Below are positions 1 through 9,162 of a stretch of DNA of 64,000 nt, one piece after another (position 1 is the first letter of the stretch; each line of letters begins with the position of its first letter). Source of the DNA: Methylocystis sp. MJC1 (GTDB lineage Bacteria > Pseudomonadota > Alphaproteobacteria > Rhizobiales > Beijerinckiaceae); the NCBI RefSeq assembly GCF_026427715.1, contig NZ_CP107558.1, positions 1,463,001 through 1,527,000 of the forward strand. The letters run 5' to 3'. A program made the translations under genes and the position numbers. A model generated the notes under the pieces. The model was not told the DNA's origin. It saw nothing but the letters and a program-made list of their open reading frames with translations, and made no database searches.

Positions 1-538
1 CGCCTGGGCGCGGCGGCGGCGCCGGAGGAGGCGCAGCAGGGCGCGGCGGCGCTGCAGTCGGCCCGGCGAGCGGCGGCGCGGGCGTGGGCTCCGGCGGCTT
101 AGACGGGGCCGGCGCGAAGAGGTCCGGCGGCAGATTGAGAGGCGCCGGGGCGGCAGGCTTCGGAATCGGTCCGGGCGCGGGTTCGCCCTGAGGGCCAGGC
201 GGCCAGGCCGTAGCTGGCGCCTGAGCGCGCGCTTCCGCAGGCGCACGGGCGGGGACAACTTCGGCGCGCGCGATCGATCCTTCGACCAGAAGGTCGTTGG
301 GTCCGCCGATCAGCAGCAGATGCTCGGTGTTGTCGCGACGGACGATGACGAGCTGACGCTCACGATCGAGGTCGAACACGTCGACGACGTCGAGGCGCCT
401 GGGTCCCTTCTTTGCCGCATCGGAGCGAATCTTTCGTCCAAACAGCAGACGGAAGATATAAAGCACCAGAAGCGCGGCGATGAGGAACGCCACGATTGCT
501 CCGAGAACCGGTAGCAGTTGTGAGAATCTGTCTTGCAT
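1..538 (-). CDS. FliO-like flagellar biosynthesis domain protein (5' part, runs off window)
   Basis: The reverse strand is open from an ATG at 538-536 to the left edge, so the 3' end is missing. The product has a short N-terminus, one hydrophobic segment (about residues 9-30, ending in YIFRLLFGRK), then a compact domain containing RLDVVDVFDLDRERQLVIV and RRDNTEHLLLIGGPNDLLVE. That second block is characteristic of the FliO/FliZ-like domain of the flagellar export apparatus as found in Hyphomicrobiales. After residue 85 the visible part is a long Pro/Ala-rich tail. FliO normally assists assembly of the FliP export-gate protein in the inner membrane. No other flagellar gene is visible, so a real flagellar role is inference; many such proteins are isolated FliO-like membrane proteins. 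Confidence 0.75.
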   Translation of the reverse strand, partial: MQDRFSQLLPVLGAIVAFLIAALLVLYIFRLLFGRKIRSDAAKKGPRRLDVVDVFDLDRERQLVIVRRDNTEHLLLIGGPNDLLVEGSIARAEVVPARAPAEARAQAPATAWPPGPQGEPAPGPIPKPAAPAPLNLPPDLFAPAPSKPPEPTPAPPLAGPTAAPPRPAAPPPAPPPRPG

Positions 539-778
539 GAACCGCAGGTCTCTCTTCGAACGCGCTGAACCTTGCCAAATTAACAGCTTTTCTGGCAAGC
601 GGGCCCAAAAGGTTAATCAATGGTTAACGCTTATTTGGACGAAAACCGAAATTGCCCGACGCGCGGTTGCCATCTTGCATGCGCGCCGCCATTCTTGCAC
701 ACGATTCTAAAAGACTTCGCAAACTTGGCAATTTTGTCGGCGCCGCTCCACGCACGCCTTCGTTAACCATATTCTGAC

Positions 779-3358
779 ATGCAGACCGAATCGTACCGCG
801 AGCAGGCTCCCGCGGGCGTCATGGGCGGGGCGTACAGGATGAGCGAGAGGGCAGCGTCGTCTGCATTTGATCGAAGCGAGCGGCCGGGGAGCGCCGGGCT
901 CGTGCTGACGTTCGCTATCGCGATCCTGACTGTCTTGGCCGGCTATTTTCTTGCGCCGGCGGCCATGGCGCCGCGGCTGGTCATGCTGGCGCTGGCGCTC
1001 TTCGGCGTCGCGGGCGTGTTTTCGCTTTTCGCTTATGCGGTGGGGCTCATACAGTTCTCGTCCCGCATTCCACGCAACGACATTACCAAGCTCATCGCCG
1101 ATACGACGACCGAGGGTCTTGTCGTCACCAAGGGCGATATGCAGATCGTCTACGCCAACGAAGCTTATATGGAGCTCTGCGGCGCCCGCGACGCTTCAGG
1201 CTTGCAAGCCGTCGAACGGCTTTTTTCGGGCCCGCCGGAAGTTTCCGAAGCGATATATCGGCTGGCGCAGGCCGCGCGTACCGGAAGAGCGCATGTCGAG
1301 GATCTGCGTTTGTCGCCGCCGCTCACGGGCGCCGGGGCTGTCGGCTGGTATCGCATCAAGGTGCGCCCCTTGCCGGAGGCCGGCCAGCGCGCGACTCTGT
1401 GGGGCGTCGCGGATGTCACGAGCGAGCGGCAGCGGCAGGAGGGCGTGTTCCAGGAGCTGCAGCACGCCATCGACTTCCTCGACCACGCGCCAGCGGGCTT
1501 TTTCTCGTCCACTCCGGACGGCGCCGTCTCTTATATGAATAAGACGCTCGCCGGTTGGCTCGGCTATGACCTCACCCAGGTGGGTTCGGGAGGCGCAAGT
1601 CTTTCCGCGATCGTCGCCAATAGCGGCGCGGCCTTGCTGGCGGCCGTCTCGGGCTCGCCCGGAGAGGTGCGCACCGAGCAGATCGATCTCGATCTGCGCT
1701 GCCGGAACGGCCGCTCCTTGCCGGTGCGGCTCCTTCACCAGGTGGCTTTCGGCCAGGACGGCGTCGCCGGACCCTCGCGGACGCTCGTCCTCAATCGCAC
1801 GGCCGGCGAAAAGCCGGAGGAGGGGCTGCGCGCCGCCGAGGTGCGTTTCGCGCGCTTCTTCAATTCGACGCCCATGGCCATCGCGACGCTCGACGCGCAA
1901 GGCCGCGTGCTCGACTCCAACGCCGCCTTCGCCAAGCTCCTCCCCAAGGCGGCGCTTCACGGCAAGGAAGGCTGGTCGCTGCTCGCCGGCCTCTCGGAGA
2001 GTGACGCGCAGGCCTTGCGCAAGGCGATCGAGGAGGCGGTCGAAGGCAAGAGCGACGTCAAGCCGGTCAATGTGTCCTTCGAGGAAGGGGCCGGCCCGCG
2101 CTCGGCGCGCTTCTTCGCGTCGCTCGCGGAGGATTCAGGCCAGAAGGGCGCGACCATCTATGCGCTCGACACGAGCGAGCAGCGCAAGCTGCAGGAGGAA
2201 TTTGCCCAATCGCAGAAGATGAACGCCGTCGGCCAGCTCGCGGGCGGCATCGCGCATGACTTCAACAACATGCTGACGGCGATCATCGGCTATTCCGATC
2301 TTCTGCTCTCGAGCCATCGGCCGACCGACCCCGCCTTCCGCGATATTCGGCAGATCAAGGAGACGGCGAATCGCGCCGCCGGCCTGACGCGCCAGTTGCT
2401 CGCCTTCTCGCGCCGCCAGACCCTGCGTCCGCAGGTGCTCCAGCTCGGCGACGCCTTGTCCGAGCTGCAGAATCTGCTGCGCCGAATCGTCGGCGAGAAG
2501 AATGAGCTCGATCTGCGCCAGGGGCGCGATTTGTGGTTCGTGAAGGCTGACCTCACCCAATTCGAGCAGGTCGTCATCAATCTCGTCGTCAACGCCCGCG
2601 ACGCAATGGCGGAAACGGGCGGCCGGGTGCAAATCCGCACCCGCAACGTCACAAAGGACGACTGCGCCAGCTTCAGTGAGATTCATCTCGTTCCAGCGGA
2701 TTATGTGCTGGTCGAGGTCGAGGACACGGGCTGCGGCATTCCGCCCGAGGTGATGGAGAAGATTTTCGAGCCCTTCTTCACCACCAAGGAGGTCGGCAAG
2801 GGCACGGGTCTTGGCCTCTCGACGGTCTTCGGCATCGTCAAACAATCGGGCGGCTTCATCTTCGCGCGGAGCGAAGTGGGCAAGGGGACGGTCTTCCGCA
2901 TCTTCATGCCGCGCTACATCCCTGACGAGAAGGAAGCGCCGAAATCAGAAGCCGAGGCCCCCAAGGCCACGGCTGATTATACGGGGCAGGGGGTGATCCT
3001 CCTGGTCGAGGACGAGGACGCCGTGCGCTCCATCGGCGCGCGCTCACTCAAGTCGCGCGGCTTCACCGTGCTCGAGGCTGCAACCGGCCTCGAGGCGCTG
3101 GAGGTTGTCGAGGAGGTCGGCGGCAAGATCGACCTCATCGTCTCGGACGTGGTCATGCCGGAGATGGACGGACCGGCCATGTTCGCCGAATTGCGCAAGC
3201 GCGGCGTCACCGCCAAGGTGATATTTGTCTCGGGATATGCGGAGGAGGCCTTCGCCAAGAATTTGCCGGAAGGCGATTTCGGCTTCCTGCCGAAGCCCTT
3301 CTCGATCAAGCAGCTCATCGAGACGGTGAAAACGCATATGGCGTCGCAGGGCGGATAG
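779..3358 (+). CDS. cckA: CckA-type hybrid sensor histidine kinase
   Basis: This 859-residue membrane kinase has the full CckA architecture. Two transmembrane helices lie at about residues 41-58 and 67-90. Two or three PAS domains follow (about 100-470). The HisKA domain carries [20 protein letters not shown] with the phosphoacceptor H493. An HATPase_c domain ([20 protein letters not shown], then GTGLGLSTV) precedes a C-terminal receiver with acceptor D790 in [10 protein letters not shown]. In Caulobacter, CckA passes phosphate through ChpT to CtrA and controls the cell cycle; orthologues are near universal in the class. A second ATG at 839 is an alternative start. It stands alone, divergent from the FliO-like gene across 240 bp. 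Confidence 0.9.
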   Translation: MQTESYREQAPAGVMGGAYRMSERAASSAFDRSERPGSAGLVLTFAIAILTVLAGYFLAPAAMAPRLVMLALALFGVAGVFSLFAYAVGLIQFSSRIPRNDITKLIADTTTEGLVVTKGDMQIVYANEAYMELCGARDASGLQAVERLFSGPPEVSEAIYRLAQAARTGRAHVEDLRLSPPLTGAGAVGWYRIKVRPLPEAGQRATLWGVADVTSERQRQEGVFQELQHAIDFLDHAPAGFFSSTPDGAVSYMNKTLAGWLGYDLTQVGSGGASLSAIVANSGAALLAAVSGSPGEVRTEQIDLDLRCRNGRSLPVRLLHQVAFGQDGVAGPSRTLVLNRTAGEKPEEGLRAAEVRFARFFNSTPMAIATLDAQGRVLDSNAAFAKLLPKAALHGKEGWSLLAGLSESDAQALRKAIEEAVEGKSDVKPVNVSFEEGAGPRSARFFASLAEDSGQKGATIYALDTSEQRKLQEEFAQSQKMNAVGQLAGGIAHDFNNMLTAIIGYSDLLLSSHRPTDPAFRDIRQIKETANRAAGLTRQLLAFSRRQTLRPQVLQLGDALSELQNLLRRIVGEKNELDLRQGRDLWFVKADLTQFEQVVINLVVNARDAMAETGGRVQIRTRNVTKDDCASFSEIHLVPADYVLVEVEDTGCGIPPEVMEKIFEPFFTTKEVGKGTGLGLSTVFGIVKQSGGFIFARSEVGKGTVFRIFMPRYIPDEKEAPKSEAEAPKATADYTGQGVILLVEDEDAVRSIGARSLKSRGFTVLEAATGLEALEVVEEVGGKIDLIVSDVVMPEMDGPAMFAELRKRGVTAKVIFVSGYAEEAFAKNLPEGDFGFLPKPFSIKQLIETVKTHMASQGG

Positions 3359-3453
3359 GCGCTATTCGACGTGGGCGCCGTCCGAGTTCTGGCGGCTCTT
3401 GGCGGGGGGCGTCATTCCCGAGGGCCAAAGGCCCAATCCAAAGTCGCCACCGC

Positions 3454-3534
3454 CGTCATTGCGAGGGGCAAAGCGACGAAGCAATCCAGAGCCACGTCAC
3501 GGACCTGGATTGCTTCGCTTCGCTCGCAATGACG
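3454..3534. repeat. Palindromic intergenic repeat, family A (complete)
   Basis: Two imperfectly complementary arms start with CGTCATTGCGAGGGG and end with CGCTCGCAATGACG, around a short spacer at about 3490-3504. Each arm contains a motif reading GAAGCAATCC or its complement. Half-copies of the same family occur at 51437-51468 and 52108-52139. Such elements are common between genes in Hyphomicrobiales. Confidence 0.75.
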
Positions 3535-3540
3535 GCGCTG

Positions 3541-3592
3541 GTTTTGTTCTGGATTCCAGATCGCTCGCTCAAGCGAGCGCCGGGAATGACGA
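3541..3592. repeat. Palindromic intergenic repeat, family B
   Basis: The segment from GGTTTTGTTCTGGATTCC to GCCGGGAATGAC, with a central ATCGCTCGCT..AGCGAGCG hairpin, recurs with few changes at 47094-47143. A related fragment reading GTCATTCCCGAGGGCC lies just upstream at 3411-3426, so families A and B are nested here. Confidence 0.65.
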
Positions 3593-3645
3593 TACCCGGC
3601 TTGCAGCACCAAACGACCAATGTCCTCAAAGCTATGTTTTCGAGC

Positions 3646-4293
3646 ATGATGAAGATCGATTTCAAAAAGGCGTTCCCCTCGCTCTACCGCGCCCCGACGG
3701 ACCGCTTTGCGCTCGTCGAGGTTCCGCCTATGCGTTTCGTTATGGTCGACGGCGCCGGCGATCCCAATGCGGCGCCCTCCTACAAGCAGGCCATCGAATG
3801 GCTTTTCTCGGTGAGCTACGCGATGAAATTCTCGGCGAAGGCGTCGCTTGAGAAAGACTATGTCGTGCTGCCGCTGGAGGGTTTGTGGTGGTCCGACGAT
3901 CCCGACGATTTCGTCGCGCGCCATAAGGATCGTTGGCGCTGGACGATGATGGTCATGGCGCCCGACTTCCTCGACCAAGCCATGTTTCTTGCGGCGGTCG
4001 AAAAGGCGGAAAAGAAGCTCGGCGCGCCGCCTGATAGCCTGCGCCTGGAATTATATGACGACGATGAAGGGCCGACGCTCGCGCGGCTTCATCACGAGGA
4101 AATGCCGTCGCGAGGGTTTGTCTTCGCGGGCAAGCATCACGAAATCTATCTCAGCGACGCGCGCAAGACCGAGCCCACGAAACTGCGGACGATTCTCCGG
4201 CAGCCTGTCAGCCGGATGTCGCAGTCCGACGTGCGCCCTACAACGTCGGCGCCACAACGCGCACCCGCCGCTTCACGCCATCGGGACCGATGA
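3646..4293 (+). CDS. GyrI-like small-molecule-binding domain protein
   Basis: The protein (215 residues from the ATG at 3646; 3649 is equally possible) begins MMKIDFKKAFPSLYRAP and contains VEVPPMRFVMVDGAGDPN. This is the start of the GyrI-like/SOUL-type domain found in transcription regulators and stand-alone ligand-binding proteins. It resembles the stand-alone form, with no DNA-binding domain. Family members usually stop soon after the segment HHEIYLSD..LRTILRQPV. Here the frame runs on for about 27 low-complexity residues, through the end of the convergent DUF2865 gene (56 bp overlap). The original stop may therefore have been lost. Its ligand is unknown. Confidence 0.8.
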   Translation: MMKIDFKKAFPSLYRAPTDRFALVEVPPMRFVMVDGAGDPNAAPSYKQAIEWLFSVSYAMKFSAKASLEKDYVVLPLEGLWWSDDPDDFVARHKDRWRWTMMVMAPDFLDQAMFLAAVEKAEKKLGAPPDSLRLELYDDDEGPTLARLHHEEMPSRGFVFAGKHHEIYLSDARKTEPTKLRTILRQPVSRMSQSDVRPTTSAPQRAPAASRHRDR

Positions 4294-5365
4294 TGTCTCG
4301 GAAGACCTCGGGCCCGCCGGTCGTAACGCTTCCCTCTGCGCCACGCAGGCCGGCGCTGGCCTCTGCGGGCCCGGGCGGCAAGGAAAGCGCCGGCTTTTTC
4401 GCGCGCGGATCGCCTGGCAGAATTGGTCGCGACAGTTGCTCAGCCTGTTCGGCCGTGACCATCTGATCCTTCTTGTTGCGTTCGGCGAGAATGCGTTCGG
4501 CCTCGGCCAGCGCCTCCGTCCAGCTCTGGCCCTTGGGCTTGCAGCCGCAGGAGGCGTCGTAGTTCTTCTCGAACTTGTGGGCGTTGGGAAGATCCGCATA
4601 GGCCTCGCCGTCGATGGAGATCGCCGACTCGAGACCTTTCCCTTGCGACTGCGTATAGAGCTTGGCCTCGGTTCCCGGACACATGGCCTTGCAGAGCGTG
4701 TTGAGGTCGTCGAGCTGCCCGCTTCTGGCCGAATAGGTGATCGGGAAGAAGCCGCCGTCGCAAGTCCGCACACAGATCGCCATGGGGCCGCCCTGCGGGC
4801 GCCCATCGGCCATCTGTCCCTCTCCGTCGTAGTTGGGGTCGAGCGTCTCGTAGCCTGGTTCGACAGGCGCCTCTCGATAACCGGCCCCCGGCTCGGGCTG
4901 CCGGACCCCGAAAAGCTCCTCGAAGAAGCTCTTGGGCTCGGGTTCGCGCGCCGCCACGCGTTGGTTGCGGCAGTCGACTTCGTAGCGCGCCATGAGCGCC
5001 TGTCTTTGGCTGTCGTCGGCGGCGCCTTGCTCATAGGCGGCGATGCTGCCCTGCAAGGAGCTGAGCCGTGCGCTGATCGGCGAGCATTGCGCCGGCGGCG
5101 GGTTGCCGAAGAACAGGAATTGCTCGCGGTCGCAGCCCATGGCGCGGCCCTTGGCGGCGAGGCGGGCATATTCGCCCCGCTGCTTGGCGGCGGCGGCGCG
5201 ATAGCGGGCGGCCATGCCCTCGGCGCCCGCCTTGGCGATCTGGGCGCGTAGATCCGTGCAATAGGCGCTTTCGGCGCGCGCGCTCCCGCCGGGCAAGAAG
5301 AGGAGGGCACCGAGCGCCAAGGCAAGGAAAATGCGGGTAGTCGTCGGCCCCAAGGTCGGCCTCAT
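4238..5365 (-). CDS. DUF2865 secreted protein
   Basis: Starting at the ATG at 5365 (preceded by a GGAG-like site) gives 375 residues with a signal peptide, TTRIFLALALGALLFLPGGSARAES. The C-terminal half holds the Cys-rich DUF2865 core: CVRTCDGGFFPITYS, then LCKAMCPGTEAKLYT, then ASCGCKPKGQSW. The even spacing of cysteines suggests disulfide bonds in the periplasm. The frame is open further upstream to 5482, but that would put 39 residues before the signal peptide. The family is widespread in Hyphomicrobiales and has no known function. It converges on the GyrI-like gene. Confidence 0.85.
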   Translation of the reverse strand: MRPTLGPTTTRIFLALALGALLFLPGGSARAESAYCTDLRAQIAKAGAEGMAARYRAAAAKQRGEYARLAAKGRAMGCDREQFLFFGNPPPAQCSPISARLSSLQGSIAAYEQGAADDSQRQALMARYEVDCRNQRVAAREPEPKSFFEELFGVRQPEPGAGYREAPVEPGYETLDPNYDGEGQMADGRPQGGPMAICVRTCDGGFFPITYSARSGQLDDLNTLCKAMCPGTEAKLYTQSQGKGLESAISIDGEAYADLPNAHKFEKNYDASCGCKPKGQSWTEALAEAERILAERNKKDQMVTAEQAEQLSRPILPGDPRAKKPALSLPPGPAEASAGLRGAEGSVTTGGPEVFRDIIGPDGVKRRVRVVAPTL

Positions 5366-5713
5366 CTCGTGCTCCGGCTGCCGGCCCGGCGCGACAATGG
5401 TCGTCAAGCGCCCAAGCTTAAGAATCGCGGGCGGCTCGAGCATATCCGCTTTTTCGCGCCGCCGATCAATCTTACGGGGCATTCTCCCCGTCGGTCGAAG
5501 GATCTTTCGTCCTTCGAGACGCCGCCTGCGGCGGCGGTTCAGGATGCACGCGTCCTACGCCCGATCGCCTCGGATTCTCTCCTGCATCATGTCGGCAACA
5601 AGGCGGTAGCGAGGGCCACGCGGCGGCATTTTTTTGCAGGGGCGAAGCCTCCGGCACTTCCCATGCGCCAAGTCCTCGCCCATATCCGGCGCGACGGCAT
5701 TGGAGACCGGCTT

Positions 5714-6247
5714 ATGAAGACGAACCGTTTTGGAGCGATATTCTCGATTGCTTTCGCGGCCGCGCTCGGCGCGAGCGCGGCTAGCGCACAGGAAGGGCCG
5801 GATCTGATCTTCCGCAAGTCGACCGACTTCAAATTGCTGACGCCCAACGACAAGCTCGCGACCTATGTTGTCGACGATCCGCTGATCGACGGCGTCGCCT
5901 GCGCTTTTACGGCGCATGAAAAGGGGGGCGTCGCCGGCATGTTCGGCGTCGCCGAGCAGACCTCGGAAGTATCGCTCGCCTGCAGCCAATTCGGGCCGAT
6001 CAAGCTGCGCGCCGGCAAGGAGAATGAGAAATTTTCGCAAGGCGAGCTCGCCATCAGCGAGCGCCGGTCGCTGTTCTTCAAGCAGATGCATATTGCGCGC
6101 GGCTGCGACACGAGGCGCAACATGCTTGTCTACATGGTTTATTCGGACAAGCTGGTCGAGGGCTCGCCGGAGAATTCGACGTCGAGCGTGGCGATCCAGC
6201 CCTGGGGCGGGAGCGAGCCCGCCAAATGCGCCAATTGGGTGAAGTAG
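5714..6247 (+). CDS. creA: CreA family periplasmic protein
   Basis: The 177-residue product starts with a signal peptide (MKTNRFGAIFSIAFAAALGA, cleavage likely after SAASA). The mature part follows the CreA family closely: DLIFRKSTDFKLLTPNDKL, VDDPLIDGVACAFT, ERRSLFFKQMHIARGCDTRR and YSDKLVEGSPENSTSSV. CreA is conserved among proteobacteria, but its biochemical role is not established. The start at 5714 is chosen because it yields the signal peptide directly. The frame is open upstream to 5369, but that stretch looks non-coding. Confidence 0.9.
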   Translation: MKTNRFGAIFSIAFAAALGASAASAQEGPDLIFRKSTDFKLLTPNDKLATYVVDDPLIDGVACAFTAHEKGGVAGMFGVAEQTSEVSLACSQFGPIKLRAGKENEKFSQGELAISERRSLFFKQMHIARGCDTRRNMLVYMVYSDKLVEGSPENSTSSVAIQPWGGSEPAKCANWVK

Positions 6248-6251
6248 GCGG

Positions 6252-6587
6252 TTATTCTGCGCAGGAGACCACCGCCGCGCCGGGCTTGACCGGCTGGCGC
6301 GGCGCATCGGCTCCGATGGAGGCCGTGATGTCTTCGGCGCGGCCAAAGGCCTTCGCCGGACCATGGCCGTGAGATTCGCACCAAGCATCGGCCACGATCT
6401 TCCCGCATTCGGATTTCTGGGTGAGGCAATCCAGCACGCCATAGCCGTCGTCATCGACGACGATATAGGAGGCCGGGGCCGCATGGGCGCTGGCGTGACA
6501 GGCTGCCGAAATGAGAAGCCCTGCGACGAGCGGCGCGGTGAGGCGCGGCCAGAGAGACTTTTCGTGTTTCGACGAGAGAATGAACAT
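6252..6587 (-). CDS. Small secreted hypothetical protein
   Basis: This 111-residue protein has an N-terminal hydrophobic segment (LTAPLVAGLLISAACHASAHAA) that looks like a signal peptide. The mature part contains SYIVVDDDGYGVLDCLTQ and three further cysteines, giving two possible disulfides. It converges tail to tail with creA, leaving only 4 bp between stop codons. I do not recognise a named family, although the opening of the mature part resembles small conserved proteins of the order. Its high third-position GC supports coding. Confidence 0.65.
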   Translation of the reverse strand: MFILSSKHEKSLWPRLTAPLVAGLLISAACHASAHAAPASYIVVDDDGYGVLDCLTQKSECGKIVADAWCESHGHGPAKAFGRAEDITASIGADAPRQPVKPGAAVVSCAE

Positions 6588-6937
6588 GCCGGCGCCCGCT
6601 CCATGGCCGCCAGGGAAAACGGGGCGGCATCGTTAAAAGTATCGGGACGCAGTTAATCTTGCGTTAAGTCGCCACGATCCTGCCGCAAATGCGGCGCGGC
6701 GCCGGGATGCGATGCGGCGAACCCAGAGCGGCGGCAAAGCGCTCTTGCGGCGCTGCGAAAGCGCGCTTGACGCGGCGGCGGTTTCGGGCGCATGGTCGCC
6801 GCCATGACGCTTCCCTCGCCGCTCCCCTGCCGAATTTGTGGCCGGATCATTATCAGCTAGCAGCCCACGCTGGCCGGAGCCGTCACGTCCCCTAAACGAC
6901 ATGAAACGCGCCGGCTCAGCTGGCGACAGAGGTTTTC
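6588..6937. other. Intergenic region upstream of cysS, nothing recognised
   Basis: About 350 bp hold no convincing gene, RNA or repeat. The short open frames here have atypical composition. The segment must contain the cysS promoter and that of the divergent small secreted protein. Confidence 0.4.
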
Positions 6938-8350
6938 ATGTCGACGCCCGCGCTCAAAATCTACAATACGCTGACGCGAACGAAGGAGGCCTTCGAGCCC
7001 ATCGATCGCAACAATGTGCGCATGTATGTCTGCGGGCCGACGGTCTATGATTACGCCCATATCGGCAATGCAAGGCCGCTGATCGTCTTCGACGTGCTCT
7101 ACCGGCTGCTACGGCATCTCTACGGGCCCAAGCATGTCAAATATGTCCGCAACATCACCGACGTCGACGACAAGATCAACGCGCGCGCCGCCCAGCGCGG
7201 CATTACCATCCGCGAGCTGACCGAAGCGACCAACAAGGTCTTTCAGGAAGACGTGCGGGCGTTGGGCTGCCTGGAGCCCGACGTGCAGCCGCGCGCGACG
7301 GAACATATCGCGCAGATGATCGCGATCATCGAGCGGCTGATCGAGTCCGGCCACGCCTATGCAGCCGACGGCCATGTGCTGTTCGACGTGCCGTCCATGC
7401 CGGAGTATGGGCGCTTGTCTCGGCGTTCGCTCGACGAAATGCTCGCAGGCGCCCGCGTGGACGTCGCGCCCTATAAGCGCGGCGACATGGATTTCGTGCT
7501 GTGGAAGCCGTCGAAAGAGGGCGAGCCCGGCTGGGAGTCGCCATGGGGCAGGGGGCGCCCGGGCTGGCATATCGAGTGCTCGGCGATGTCGTGGAAGCAT
7601 CTCGGCGAGACCTTCGACATCCACGGCGGCGGCATCGATCTCGTCTTTCCGCATCACGAGAACGAGATCGCGCAGTCATGCTGCGCTTTTGGCCGCGATG
7701 TGATGGCGAGATACTGGATGCATAACGGGTTCCTGCAGGTCGAGGGCGAGAAGATGTCCAAGAGCCTGGGGAATTTCGTGACTATTCACGAGCTGCTGCA
7801 TACGGAGAAGTTTGGCGGGCGGAAGTGGCCGGGCGAAGTGCTGCGGCTGGCGATGTTGCGCACGCATTACCGGCAGCCGATCGACTGGACGGTGAAAGCG
7901 CTGGAGGAGGCGGAGAAGACGCTGGATGATTGGTACAAGAAGGTAGAGTCCATCGAGACGGACAAAGCGGAAATACAGCTGGATCCCGATTTTGCAGAGG
8001 CCCTCTGTGATGACCTCAATTTTCCGAAGGCCGTCTCAATTCTACATTCTTTGTACCATAAGGCTGGTCCGCCCTTGGCTGGTAAGGAGCAGATCGACGC
8101 CAAATATAGATTCAAGAAGGCTGCCCACTTGCTTGGGCTCCTGCAGGGGAGGACCAGCGATTGGTTTGAGCAACGGACGCCTATCGAAATCGACAAGCAA
8201 GACATTGAAAAATTGATCTCCGCCCGCCTCGCCGCCCGGGCCGCCAAGAACTGGGCCGAGTCCGACCGCATCCGTGACGAGCTTGCTGCGATGGGCATTG
8301 CGCTCAAGGACAATAAGGACGGCACGACGACTTGGGAGGTGAAGCGGTGA
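6938..8350 (+). CDS. cysS: Cysteinyl-tRNA synthetase
   Basis: This 470-residue class I aminoacyl-tRNA synthetase charges tRNA-Cys in the cytoplasm. It shows the zinc-binding start [19 protein letters not shown] (C32, with the HIGH-type motif HIGN at 41-44), further zinc-site segments WHIECSAM and HHENEIAQS, and the KMSKS loop starting at K272. The length matches the family. The DALR-like C-terminal part from about 7930 to 8220 is visibly richer in A/T and uses different codons from the rest of the gene, yet remains in frame and looks like a normal CysRS. Confidence 0.97.
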   Translation: MSTPALKIYNTLTRTKEAFEPIDRNNVRMYVCGPTVYDYAHIGNARPLIVFDVLYRLLRHLYGPKHVKYVRNITDVDDKINARAAQRGITIRELTEATNKVFQEDVRALGCLEPDVQPRATEHIAQMIAIIERLIESGHAYAADGHVLFDVPSMPEYGRLSRRSLDEMLAGARVDVAPYKRGDMDFVLWKPSKEGEPGWESPWGRGRPGWHIECSAMSWKHLGETFDIHGGGIDLVFPHHENEIAQSCCAFGRDVMARYWMHNGFLQVEGEKMSKSLGNFVTIHELLHTEKFGGRKWPGEVLRLAMLRTHYRQPIDWTVKALEEAEKTLDDWYKKVESIETDKAEIQLDPDFAEALCDDLNFPKAVSILHSLYHKAGPPLAGKEQIDAKYRFKKAAHLLGLLQGRTSDWFEQRTPIEIDKQDIEKLISARLAARAAKNWAESDRIRDELAAMGIALKDNKDGTTTWEVKR

Positions 8351-8388
8351 ACGCGCCGCCTCCCAGTGGTCCCCAAACGCGCCAATTC

Positions 8389-8475
8389 CGTCATGGCCGG
8401 GCTTGTCCCGGCCATCCACGCCGAGACATTGCGCCTCTGCGGGGCGTGGATGCCCGCGTCAAGCGCGGGCATGAC
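8389..8475. repeat. Palindromic intergenic repeat, family C
   Basis: The left part reads CGTCATGGCCGGGCTTGTCC followed by CGGCCATCCACGCCGAGAC. The right part, GGGGCGTGGATGCCCGCGTC then AAGCGCGGGCATGAC, is its approximate complement. Related copies occur at 47158-47263 and 53968-54186. Confidence 0.75.
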
Positions 8476-8515
8476 GTGCCGAGAGATGCAGGCCAACGAA
8501 GCAGGGAAGCGTAAG

Positions 8516-8650
8516 ATGTCCAACAACGACTGGAAAAACACGCTGCCGTTCAAGCGCCATTGGGCGGTCTATCTTCTGTTCAAGATTCTCGTTCTCGCCG
8601 GCGCCGCCTTCGTCGCTTGGCAGATCTTGCGCAGCTTCGAGGTCGTGTAA
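8516..8650 (+). CDS. 44-residue single-pass membrane protein
   Basis: A short frame, MSNNDWKNTLPFKRHWAVYL and onward, encodes one transmembrane helix (about residues 17-37) and ends in RSFEVV. Its stop codon overlaps the start of the following acetyltransferase gene (TAATG), which suggests translational coupling. An A-rich stretch with AGGGAAGCG lies upstream as a possible ribosome-binding site. No family is recognised. The coupling and the clean topology are the main reasons to accept it. Confidence 0.6.
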   Translation: MSNNDWKNTLPFKRHWAVYLLFKILVLAGAAFVAWQILRSFEVV

Positions 8651-9162
8651 TGGCGCAGCGCGGGGCTTCGCCCGGTCTTCGGCCCTATCTCCCGAGCGAC
8701 ACGGCGGCGCTCTCGGCGCTCTTTCGCGCGAGCATTGAGGCGCTCTCGGCCGAGGATTATGACCCGGACCAGCGCGAGGCCTGGGCCTCGGCTGCGGACG
8801 ACGCCGCCGCTTTTGCCGCCCGGCTCGCCGGCGCCCTCACTATTGTGGCGCTGGTCGGCGGCGAGATCGCGGGCTTCGCCTCGCTCAAGGACAACAAGCT
8901 CCTCGATATGCTCTATGTGCGCCCGGACTTCGCGGGGCAGGGCGTCGGCGGCGCGCTTGCAGAAGCGATCGAGAAGCTCGCCGGCGCGCGGGGGACCAAG
9001 ACGCTCACCGTCGAAGCCTCCGACACGGCGCGCGACTTCTTCGCCGCGCGCGGCTATGTCGCGCAAAGCCGCAATACGGTGACGATCGCCGGCGAATGGC
9101 TCGGCAACACCACCATGACCAGAGAATTGGCGGCCCCGCCGGCCGCCGCGGGATCGCATTGA
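8650..9162 (+). CDS. GNAT family N-acetyltransferase
   Basis: The 170-residue product has the GNAT fold signature. The acetyl-CoA site LYVRPDFAGQGVGGALAEAI corresponds to the V..(Q/R)xxGxG/A loop, followed by LTVEASDTARDFFAARGYVA as in motif B. The N-terminus (RPYLPSDTAALSALFRASIE) is also typical. The substrate cannot be predicted. The start overlaps the preceding small membrane protein by one base, and its stop overlaps the start of cimA (TGATG). The three genes are therefore probably one transcript. Confidence 0.85.
   Translation: MAQRGASPGLRPYLPSDTAALSALFRASIEALSAEDYDPDQREAWASAADDAAAFAARLAGALTIVALVGGEIAGFASLKDNKLLDMLYVRPDFAGQGVGGALAEAIEKLAGARGTKTLTVEASDTARDFFAARGYVAQSRNTVTIAGEWLGNTTMTRELAAPPAAAGSH

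Noticed and set aside
3454..3534. CRISPR-like or transposon-end interpretation of the repeats
   Set aside because: The repeats are single palindromic units, not regularly spaced arrays, and no transposase or cas gene is present.
4273..5325. Long alternative frames across the DUF2865 gene, including a forward-strand frame at 3989-5251
   Set aside because: They are shadows in high-GC DNA. They lack domains and are Arg-rich, whereas the 4238-5365 reverse frame has a signal peptide and a known Cys-rich core.
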